From Streptococcus sp. LYSM12 (GTDB lineage Bacteria > Bacillota > Bacilli > Lactobacillales > Streptococcaceae), in the NCBI RefSeq assembly GCF_004569635.1, contig NZ_SPOZ01000007.1, forward strand, positions 1-64,000: a DNA stretch of 64,000 bases, given 5' to 3'. Of this stretch, positions 54,178-60,955 are shown one piece after another. Both the position numbers and the translations under genes were made by a program. The first letter of the stretch is position 1. Each line of letters starts with the position of its first letter. Under the pieces are notes generated by a model. It did not search any database, was not told the origin of the DNA, and was given only the letters and a program-made list of their open reading frames with translations.

Positions 54178-55677
54178 TCAACCAATATCTGCTTCAAATA
54201 AGGACACTTGTTTTGTTTGTTTAAGGCCATTTCTAACCCTTTCTATCACCGATTTAGTGAACCCTAGGTTTTCTTCAAAGAAAGCAGCAATATTGCCAAA
54301 ATAAGCCTCCTGGCGCTCTTTTTTCACCTGGATAAGTGAAAGGACAATCGCTTTTACAGAAGCCAGTCTAATACCTCCACCACGGCCAGACTTAACCACA
54401 AAGAAAATCTTGTTGTCAGCTTTAAGAGATTTGAGGACCTTATCTAGTGATCGCTCAGGAATATTTAACGCTTCCCTGATCGTTTTTTTAGTCGTCTGAA
54501 TAAAAGGGTCTTCAGACTGATAGAAGCCTTCTAAATAAGCCATCACATCAGCCTTCCACTCATGTAAGTGACTATGTTTACGTTCAGCACGTTTCTTTTT
54601 GAACTTATACCATCTTTGCTTGACAAATAAATCAGAGGCTTTCAAATTCTCGTTAACCCAGGCTTTACACAGAAGAATGACAAAATCTCGACTTGCAGCC
54701 TCATATTTTCCTGAGTAAGCTGAAGTAATCACTTTGAAGAACTCGTCCTGAGTGAGCGGTTCGGCCAAGTGTTCATTAAAATCATCCAAAACATTCTCAC
54801 AATCGGCCTGAGAGACACCGCTAGAGAAGTTGGCTAAGGCTAGTGTGAAGAGAACGTTGTTTCGTCCCATCAAGGCTTTCGCTCCCTTAATGTTTGACTC
54901 ATTCATAAGTATTTGATACCAAGGCTCATCAATCTGTTTCACACCTTCAGATCCTGAAATAACTGTTAGGTTAGGTTTCTTACTAGGAAACGGTAAATCA
55001 GACTGTTTCATAGACCAATCTAACCACTCCTGAAACGAGTACGTGTAATCTGTATGATAAAACTCGATATTGTCTGTTCGTGGCATCCGTGCAATACCAA
55101 AGTGATTACAGGTCATATCAACTGGCAAAGTTTGAGCAAAATAGTTCCTCAAGTTTTGTGAGATAGCTTTAGCCACTTTGATCACTCGAAACTGTGAATG
55201 AGCCGTCACGTAAGCTGGTGTCTCCAGCACAAAATAAGCCTGGTAGCCTTTATCTGATTTTAGAATCAGTGTTGGCATAAAACCTAAATCGATAGCAGCT
55301 GTTAAGATGTCTCCAGAAGTCATTTCTTCAGCTGAAGACGTAATATCAAAATCAATATAAAACGTGTTAATTTGTCTCAGATTATCCTCAGAGTGACCAC
55401 GTGTCACTCGACGTTTATCATCACTATAAGCGCCAAAACGATAAACATTGGGTGTCCAGTGAGTAAAGCTATCCTGATTCTCTAAAATAGCTTCCATCGA
55501 TGTCAGAACAAGCCCGCATGCCTTCACCATATTTTCTTTAGAACGGTAGGCAAAGACCGCTCCACGCTTTCCTTCTTCAGCTGAAGAGACTAATTTTAGG
55601 TGACTATTCTTAAATTTAGTTTTTCTTAATCCATCTTTGAGGATTAGGTTATAGATTTCCTCTATCTGTTTTACCAT
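54178..55677 (-). CDS. Replication initiator with primase-like domain
   Basis: 499 residues. The N-terminal half resembles archaeo-eukaryotic-type primases of plasmid Rep proteins: FYIDFDI (metal acidic pair), later CNHFGIARMPRTDN. A helical primase-C-terminal-like region follows (ANFSSGVSQADCENVLDDF), and near 380-450 a winged-helix segment (KKTIREALNIPERSLDKVLK). It should start replication of the excised or circular element, as in known TnGBS RepA modules. ATG with AAGGAAG upstream. The next operon genes follow downstream. Confidence 0.75.
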   Translation of the reverse strand: MVKQIEEIYNLILKDGLRKTKFKNSHLKLVSSAEEGKRGAVFAYRSKENMVKACGLVLTSMEAILENQDSFTHWTPNVYRFGAYSDDKRRVTRGHSEDNLRQINTFYIDFDITSSAEEMTSGDILTAAIDLGFMPTLILKSDKGYQAYFVLETPAYVTAHSQFRVIKVAKAISQNLRNYFAQTLPVDMTCNHFGIARMPRTDNIEFYHTDYTYSFQEWLDWSMKQSDLPFPSKKPNLTVISGSEGVKQIDEPWYQILMNESNIKGAKALMGRNNVLFTLALANFSSGVSQADCENVLDDFNEHLAEPLTQDEFFKVITSAYSGKYEAASRDFVILLCKAWVNENLKASDLFVKQRWYKFKKKRAERKHSHLHEWKADVMAYLEGFYQSEDPFIQTTKKTIREALNIPERSLDKVLKSLKADNKIFFVVKSGRGGGIRLASVKAIVLSLIQVKKERQEAYFGNIAAFFEENLGFTKSVIERVRNGLKQTKQVSLFEADIG

Positions 55678-56085
55678 CTAGGTCTTCCTTATTTCTTTAT
55701 GTGTCGGAAATAGACTATCTGCTCGTTTTAAAATCTCAAACTTAGTAGGAAAGTCGATTGTCTCTCTTTCCCAAAAGTAAGGCTTTCTCTTACTTGATTC
55801 ATAAGCATATAACTTATCGAAAATCCATGGAGCTACCTTAGCAATTTCATATATTTCAATATATACATCACGATATGGACAGGTGATGCTTCTACAAAGA
55901 TAATTGGATAATCTCATAAGCAACAGCTGTTGTCCTTGCATGATTATCATCTGAGAGACTAATTGATGGATTTCTTCCACAATATCGCTAAGATAAATGG
56001 TTTGTTGCCTCTTTTTTTGTTTATAATAGTGATAATATCCTAATACCAAAACTGAAATAGAAATTGTTATAAGAATGGTATTCAT
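55678..56085 (-). CDS. Membrane-anchored unknown protein
   Basis: 135 residues. N-terminal transmembrane helix (TILITISISVLVLGYYHYY), then a helical cytoplasmic region (LSDIVEEIHQLVSQMIIMQGQ) and RPFW-like basic patch (SSKRKPYFWERETIDF). ATG at 56083-56085 with GGAGGG 7 bases upstream. The stop directly abuts the Rep start. Unknown. Confidence 0.6.
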   Translation of the reverse strand: MNTILITISISVLVLGYYHYYKQKKRQQTIYLSDIVEEIHQLVSQMIIMQGQQLLLMRLSNYLCRSITCPYRDVYIEIYEIAKVAPWIFDKLYAYESSKRKPYFWERETIDFPTKFEILKRADSLFPTHKEIRKT

Positions 56086-56107
56086 AGTAAATCCCTCCAA
56101 TATCAAA

Positions 56108-56290
56108 TCATCCTTTCTTAAAAATTGCCACTGAACCCTTTAGATTATTCAAAAAATCTTCAAAATCTGTTGTCCTCTCTTTCGTCTGCTTCAGCAAAGC
56201 ATATTGGATATTTGACAATTTAGCAAGTGAGGGACTATAGTTTTCTAATTCAGCGATACAGTCTTCTATTTGTTGGTTTATTTGGTTCAT
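56108..56290 (-). CDS. 60-residue helical protein
   Basis: Helical throughout (INQQIEDCIAELENYSPSLA), no known family. Its ATG overlaps the stop of the DUF2786 gene (ATGA), so the two are coupled. Confidence 0.55.
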   Translation of the reverse strand: MNQINQQIEDCIAELENYSPSLAKLSNIQYALLKQTKERTTDFEDFLNNLKGSVAIFKKG

Positions 56291-56955
56291 TCTAGTAGTT
56301 CCTTTGGCATTAGTCTTGTTTCTTTTGCATGTTCGAGCCCTGTAATATACGCCTCAGAATCAATTTCAATTTCAATGTTAATAGTCCTACTTTTTAAATC
56401 TCCCATACGGAGCCTCTGTTCTTCTAGAACCTCAGCAGGAATCTGTACCATCAAAGCAAATTCTTCTGATGATTGAACCTGTATTTTGAAGCGTTGATCC
56501 AGTCCATCTAAGAAACCAAGCAAGTAAGACTTCTTATAATCTTTCCATCTTGCTTTTGTAATTGTAGGAAAGAGTCGTTTTAATCTATACTTCAGATATA
56601 AAATCGCTCCTTCATACACTTTGGTACACAATTCAGCATCCGAATGATACCCAAAGAAAATAATCTGAGTGATGCCATCATCAGGAAGTCTTCTCCTAAT
56701 TGTCTGACACCTAAAATTTTCACCGAGAATAGCTGCAAGTTTTTCTTGCCACCAAGGCAAACGATATTCCCTCGTACCTACTGTTTCACCAATATTGTTT
56801 TTGGTCTTAGCAGTCGTCACGTCACTCATAGATAGATTATGTTTAACCATCAATTTTTGAGCCATCAGAAGAGCTGTTTGCCCTTCTTCATCATTTGGAG
56901 CATCATAAGCCAATTCAAGTAGATTTTGTACTTTAGATATAATCTTGTTATCCAT
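56287..56955 (-). CDS. DUF2786-domain protein
   Basis: 222 residues. The N-terminal 45 residues match DUF2786 (KVQNLLELAYDAPNDEEGQT ... AQKLMVKHNLSMSDV), seen in many plasmids and phages; the remainder (PWWQEKLAAILGENFRCQTI; FFGYHSDAELCTKVYEGA) is its usual companion region. Function not established. ATG at 56953-56955 with GGAGG 6 bases upstream. Confidence 0.75.
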   Translation of the reverse strand: MDNKIISKVQNLLELAYDAPNDEEGQTALLMAQKLMVKHNLSMSDVTTAKTKNNIGETVGTREYRLPWWQEKLAAILGENFRCQTIRRRLPDDGITQIIFFGYHSDAELCTKVYEGAILYLKYRLKRLFPTITKARWKDYKKSYLLGFLDGLDQRFKIQVQSSEEFALMVQIPAEVLEEQRLRMGDLKSRTINIEIEIDSEAYITGLEHAKETRLMPKELLE

Positions 56956-56989
56956 CTCAATCCTCCAGTCGATACTTTCGTGGTAAATG

Positions 56990-57433
56990 CTAGGCATAAT
57001 GTTCTGGATCATCTACCATTGCATTATAAAAAATCATATTCTTAGCGATAATTTCTTGCCATTTAGAAATTTCTTCACGATATATACAATCTAGGCCATA
57101 GAATTTTTTTGCAATAAACCGAACAGCACCAATATGATCGCCCAAGGTAATGACACACAGGACATCGTGTTCCATATCATAAACCCAGTGAGCTTTAGGA
57201 TTTGTCAGGATTTTTTCAGCAAATCCTTTATCCCTTTCAAGCCAATAACGACCAGGGCGATAGTACACTTTCATTTGAGAAAGCTCATCATTAAATTCAT
57301 AGAAACAGTGACTACATAAAGTCCTATTCTTATCGAGCCACCAACAGGCACCATACTCATCATCAATAAAAGGTGTTATCCAATTACAGCTACATCTTCT
57401 ACAAATTCCTGTCTCTATTTCCTCATGTCTCAT
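56990..57433 (-). CDS. Zinc-finger-like unknown protein
   Basis: 147 residues. Two Cys pairs (GICRRCSCNW and TLCSHCFYEF) about 25 residues apart suggest one zinc ribbon; the rest is alpha/beta (VRFIAKKFYGLDCIYREEIS). Possibly nucleic-acid binding. AAGGAG precedes the ATG by 5-6 bases. Confidence 0.6.
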   Translation of the reverse strand: MRHEEIETGICRRCSCNWITPFIDDEYGACWWLDKNRTLCSHCFYEFNDELSQMKVYYRPGRYWLERDKGFAEKILTNPKAHWVYDMEHDVLCVITLGDHIGAVRFIAKKFYGLDCIYREEISKWQEIIAKNMIFYNAMVDDPEHYA

Positions 57434-57443
57434 AACATCTCCT

Positions 57444-57938
57444 TTAATTAACTTTCATACTAGTAGGAAGAGAAGATTTTGGCATACAGTAACCATCCTG
57501 TAAGTCTCTTTTCAAATAAAATTCAGGACTTGTAGTTGTTACATAATCACTTCTCTTCCAGTTTCGTCGAAGACGTGTATTAAACAAAGAAACCTTTGCT
57601 TCAATCTCTTTGAACTTGAATCCTAGCTTCAAATATGTTGTAACAATTTCATGAACATGTTCCTTAGACTCCTTATTTCTAACTCTATTATGGATAGCTT
57701 GTTCTTGGTCTTCCAATATCAAGCTTTTCTGATATTGGATATACAGCACTCTCATTTTTTCGATTTTATCCTGCCAATTCAGATTATAAGGTTTACCAGA
57801 GTACTTATTTACTAAGTTCCTAACAGGCTCTTTAAACTTCAGCTGAATAGAATCGAACTCACCTAAATCAGTTAGAGGATCAACAAACCCCATTGTCTCG
57901 CTATTGATTAACTGATTATAAAATTTATTTCTAATCAT
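57444..57938 (-). CDS. Unknown basic protein of the right-end operon
   Basis: 164 residues, helical and basic (LNWQDKIEKMRVLYIQYQKS; NTRLRRNWKRSDYV). A helix-turn-helix is possible (HEIVTTYLKLGFKFKEIEAKV in part, resembling a homeodomain-like repeat) but not convincing. AGGAGG 5 bases before ATG. Confidence 0.6.
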   Translation of the reverse strand: MIRNKFYNQLINSETMGFVDPLTDLGEFDSIQLKFKEPVRNLVNKYSGKPYNLNWQDKIEKMRVLYIQYQKSLILEDQEQAIHNRVRNKESKEHVHEIVTTYLKLGFKFKEIEAKVSLFNTRLRRNWKRSDYVTTTSPEFYLKRDLQDGYCMPKSSLPTSMKVN

Positions 57939-57974
57939 TCTAGCCTCCTAGTTATACCTCATTGTAATCACCTT

Positions 57975-58163
57975 TTAAGACGTATTTACCAAGTTCATCT
58001 CTTCAAATAAATTCATCTGATAGAACATAACTTGTGATACCTGTTGACTTGAAATAGAATCAGCATTTTCTTCAGTTACATCTAAACTCACTTCCTGATC
58101 GTGGTCAATAACTTCATAGATTTCTAAAGTGTCAATATCCATCACAATTTCCAATCCCTTCAT
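57975..58163 (-). CDS. Small acidic protein, first gene at the right end
   Basis: 62 residues, strongly acidic (LEIVMDIDTLEIYEVIDHDQ; DVTEENADSISSQQV). The ATG at 58161-58163 has AAAGGAG 7 bases upstream; the longer frame would cross the leader terminator at 58200-58228. Unknown; such acidic early proteins in mobile elements can be DNA mimics, but nothing specific supports that. Confidence 0.55.
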   Translation of the reverse strand: MKGLEIVMDIDTLEIYEVIDHDQEVSLDVTEENADSISSQQVSQVMFYQMNLFEEMNLVNTS

Positions 58164-58199
58164 GGTAAAACTCCTTTCTTTATGAGATTTTAAGCGAAC

Positions 58200-58228
58200 A
58201 AAAAGGAGAACAGATTTCTCCGTTCTCC
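58200..58228 (-). terminator. Terminator/attenuator in the right-end leader
   Basis: GGAGAAC (58205-58211) pairs with GTTCTCC (58222-58228); on the minus strand TTTTTG follows. It lies between the right terminal repeat and the first gene, so it blocks entry of flanking transcription or attenuates the operon. Confidence 0.75.
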
Positions 58229-58251
58229 TCATAAATACAGGATTATTTCTT

Positions 58252-58275
58252 ATTCTAAAAACTCTTACCACTTAC
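58252..58275 (-). repeat. Terminal inverted repeat, right end
   Basis: Read inward on the minus strand it begins GTAAGTGGTA and ends TTTTTAGAAT; 20 of 24 positions match the left repeat. Confidence 0.9.
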
Positions 58276-58284
58276 AATAACTTG
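58276..58284. repeat. Target-site duplication, right copy
   Basis: AATAACTTG, identical to 13719-13727. Its last three bases form the start of the downstream -35 box. Confidence 0.92.
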
Positions 58285-58310
58285 ACGACAAGCTTAGAAT
58301 TATGGATAAT
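58282..58310 (+). promoter_or_regulatory. Promoter of the YitT-family gene
   Basis: TTGACG (58282-58287), 17-bp spacer, GATAAT (58305-58310). The ATG at 58302 lies in this promoter, so the true start is the later ATG at 58344. The duplication restored the -35 box after insertion. Confidence 0.7.
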
Positions 58311-58343
58311 AGAAGCTGGACATTGACAGATAGGATACTTACG

Positions 58344-59216
58344 ATGAAACAAAAATTAAAAGATTTTGCATTTGTAACAGTTGGATCTCTTATTTCTGCT
58401 GTTGCCTTTAACAGTATGTTTGTTGACAATCACATTGCTTCTGGAGGAGTTGGGGGTCTAGCTATCAGTATGAATGCCTTATTTGGTTGGAATACCGCTA
58501 ATTTTGTACTCTATGCCAATATCCCTCTCTTACTCCTTTGTTTTTTCTGTTTGGGAAAAGAAGTCTTTATTAAAACCGTCTATGGTGCCTGGATTTATCC
58601 AATTTTCATCAAGTTGACAGCAGGTTTACCAACCTTGACACACAATACACTTCTGGCAGCAATTTTTGGAGGTGCTATTCTAGGATTTGGTCTTGGATTG
58701 GTCTTCATCGGACATTCATCAACTGGTGGTACAGGCATCATTATTCAACTATTTGAAAAGTATACACCGATTCCACTTGGAACCAGCATGGCATTTGTAG
58801 ATGGGATTGTCGTAGGACTTGGATTTGTCGCCTTTGATACGGATACCGTAATGTACTCAATCCTTTCTTTACTCTCCATTACATACATTGTCAATCTTGT
58901 CATGGCAGGAGCTGATTCCTCAAGGAATATCCTGATTATTTCCAAAAAACATACTAAAATCAAGGAATACATCACAAAGGTTGCTGATCGTGGTGTAACA
59001 GAACTTCCTATCATCGGTGGCTTTACCGGTCAGGAAAATCGTATGCTCATGACAACTGTTGCACGGCTCGAATATCAAAAATTAGAAACGAACATCCTTG
59101 CTATCGATGAAACAGCCTTTATTGTCGTCATGCCTGCTACCCAAGTGAGGGGAAGAGGTTTTAGTTTACAAAAGACGCATCAGAATTTGGAGAATGATAT
59201 TCTCATTCCAATGTAG
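58344..59216 (+). CDS. YitT-family membrane protein
   Basis: About 290 residues. Five to six transmembrane helices (about 5-180) with GGVGGLAISMNALFGW and GHSSTGGTGIIIQLFEKYTP motifs, followed by a cytoplasmic DUF2179 domain (KHTKIKEYITKVADRGVTEL). Family YitT/DUF161; transport function is suspected but not proven. ATG at 58344-58346 with AGGA 8 bases upstream. Chromosomal gene, originally divergent from trpS. Confidence 0.88.
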   Translation: MKQKLKDFAFVTVGSLISAVAFNSMFVDNHIASGGVGGLAISMNALFGWNTANFVLYANIPLLLLCFFCLGKEVFIKTVYGAWIYPIFIKLTAGLPTLTHNTLLAAIFGGAILGFGLGLVFIGHSSTGGTGIIIQLFEKYTPIPLGTSMAFVDGIVVGLGFVAFDTDTVMYSILSLLSITYIVNLVMAGADSSRNILIISKKHTKIKEYITKVADRGVTELPIIGGFTGQENRMLMTTVARLEYQKLETNILAIDETAFIVVMPATQVRGRGFSLQKTHQNLENDILIPM

Positions 59217-59282
59217 TTTCAATTGAAAAATTGGTTCGTTTAGAGTAGAATAAGACTAACCATAGAAAATAGGAGAATTGTA

Positions 59283-60905
59283 TTGCTTACAGTATCAGAT
59301 GTATCGCTTCGTTTTAGCGATCGAAAATTATTTGACGATGTCAACATTAAGTTTACAGCAGGAAATACCTACGGCTTGATTGGGGCCAATGGTGCCGGAA
59401 AATCAACTTTCCTTAAAATTTTAGCAGGAGATATTGAGCCTACGACTGGTCATATTTCCCTCGGACCGGATGAGCGTCTCTCTGTTCTACGCCAAAATCA
59501 CTTTGACTATGAAGAGGAGCGAGTGATTGATGTCGTGATTATGGGGAATGCTCAACTTTATAGCATCATGAAAGAAAAAGATGCCATTTATATGAAAGAA
59601 GACTTTTCAGATGAAGATGGTGTCCGCGCTGCTGAACTAGAGGGGGAATTCGCTGAATTAGGTGGCTGGGAAGCAGAAAGTGAAGCCTCTCAACTCTTGC
59701 AAAATTTGAACATTGCAGAAAATCTTCATTACCAAAATATGAGCGAATTGACCAACGGAGAAAAGGTAAAAGTTCTCTTAGCCAAGGCTCTCTTTGGTAA
59801 ACCAGATGTCTTGCTACTAGATGAGCCAACCAACGGTCTTGATATCCAATCCATTAACTGGCTCGAGGAATTTTTGATTGACTTTGAAAATACAGTCATT
59901 GTCGTGTCTCACGATCGTCATTTCTTGAATAAAGTATGTACACACATGGCTGACCTAGACTTTGGCAAAATCAAAATCTTCGTTGGAAACTATGATTTCT
60001 GGAAACAATCAAGCGAATTGGCTGCTAAATTGCAAGCGGATCGCAATGCCAAGGCAGAAGAGAAAATCAAGGAATTACAAGAATTCGTTGCTCGCTTTTC
60101 TGCTAATGCTTCCAAATCGAAACAAGCCACTTCACGTAAGAAAATGCTGGATAAGATTGAACTAGAAGAAATCATCCCATCCAGCCGTAAATACCCATTT
60201 ATCAACTTTAAGGCCGAACGAGAAATTGGAAATGACTTAGTAACCGTTGAAAACTTGAAAATTACGATTGACGATGAGGTGATTTTAGACAATATCAGCT
60301 TTATCCTTCGTCCAGGTGATAAGACGGCCCTGATCGGTCAAAATGATATTCAAACAACAGCACTTATCCGCGCCCTCATGGGAGACATCGAGTATGAAGG
60401 GACAATCAAGTGGGGAGTGACTACCAGTCAGTCTTATCTACCAAAAGATAATAGTCGTGATTTCGCAAGCGATGAATCTATTCTTGATTGGCTCCGTCAA
60501 TTTGCAAGTAAGGAAGAAGATGACAATACTTTCTTGCGTGGCTTCTTGGGACGTATGCTCTTTTCTGGTGATGAGGTTAATAAGCCTGTTAATGTTCTCT
60601 CAGGGGGAGAAAAAGTGCGCGTGATGCTCTCAAAACTCATGCTACTCAAATCAAATGTCCTTGTCCTTGACGATCCAACCAATCACCTAGATTTGGAATC
60701 AATTTCTAGTTTGAACGATGGACTAAAAGCTTTCAAAGAATCTATCATCTTTGCCAGCCATGATCATGAGTTCGTTCAAACCTTAGCCAATCATATTATC
60801 ATCATTTCCAAAAATGGGGTTATTGATCGCATTGATGAAACCTATGATGAATTCTTAGAAAATCAAGAAGTACAAGCAAAAGTAAAAGAACTTTGGAAAG
60901 ATTAA
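59283..60905 (+). CDS. ABC-F family ATPase
   Basis: 540 residues, two ABC domains with the ABC-F linker between (about 240-310). First domain: Walker A GANGAGKST, signature LTNGEKVKVLLA, Walker B VLLLDEPTNGLD. Second domain: at the Walker A position GQNDIQTTAL (about 352) the glycine and lysine are missing, but signature LSGGEKVRVMLSK and Walker B VLVLDDPTNHLD are intact. ABC-F proteins act on ribosomes rather than in transport; this is closest to the YkpA/YbiT group. TTG start with AGGAG 7 bases upstream. Confidence 0.85.
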   Translation: MLTVSDVSLRFSDRKLFDDVNIKFTAGNTYGLIGANGAGKSTFLKILAGDIEPTTGHISLGPDERLSVLRQNHFDYEEERVIDVVIMGNAQLYSIMKEKDAIYMKEDFSDEDGVRAAELEGEFAELGGWEAESEASQLLQNLNIAENLHYQNMSELTNGEKVKVLLAKALFGKPDVLLLDEPTNGLDIQSINWLEEFLIDFENTVIVVSHDRHFLNKVCTHMADLDFGKIKIFVGNYDFWKQSSELAAKLQADRNAKAEEKIKELQEFVARFSANASKSKQATSRKKMLDKIELEEIIPSSRKYPFINFKAEREIGNDLVTVENLKITIDDEVILDNISFILRPGDKTALIGQNDIQTTALIRALMGDIEYEGTIKWGVTTSQSYLPKDNSRDFASDESILDWLRQFASKEEDDNTFLRGFLGRMLFSGDEVNKPVNVLSGGEKVRVMLSKLMLLKSNVLVLDDPTNHLDLESISSLNDGLKAFKESIIFASHDHEFVQTLANHIIIISKNGVIDRIDETYDEFLENQEVQAKVKELWKD

Positions 60906-60907
60906 AC

Positions 60908-60933
60908 GAAAAGGCGAAGTGATTCGCCTTTTC
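60908..60933 (+). terminator. Terminator after the ABC-F gene
   Basis: GAAAAGGCGAA (60908-60918) pairs with TTCGCCTTTTC (60923-60933), loop GTGA. Confidence 0.9.
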
Positions 60934-60955
60934 TTGCAAATAGAAGATTATAGTT

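Larger units (their letters stand above)
13728..58275. mobile_element. TnGBS-type conjugative transposon, 44,548 bp
   Basis: The ends are fixed by 24-bp terminal inverted repeats (13728-13751 and 58252-58275) and a 9-bp direct repeat outside them. Content: ISLre2-family DDE transposase, ParA with a partner, T4SS (VirB1, VirB2, split VirB4, VirB6, VirB8-like and VirD4-like genes), LPXTG surface proteins, SSB, topoisomerase III, polyvalent toprim/metallopeptidase protein, MobP2/MobL-like relaxase and a primase-like Rep. No site-specific integrase is present. Known TnGBS elements combine exactly such modules and insert 15-16 bp upstream of sigma-A -35 boxes; here the distance is 16 bp from the trpS -35. 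No resistance gene is recognised inside. Confidence 0.9.

Noticed and set aside
13767..58211. AAAAGGAGAAC at 13767-13777 and 58201-58211 as an attachment-site core
   Set aside because: Both lie inside the terminal repeats' extended similarity and have opposite meaning in the inverted alignment; the true ends are fixed by the better inverted repeats and the 9-bp duplication further out.
58302..58343. Upstream ATG as start of the YitT-family gene
   Set aside because: This ATG overlaps the -10 box of the only good promoter and has no ribosome binding site; the ATG at 58344 has both.
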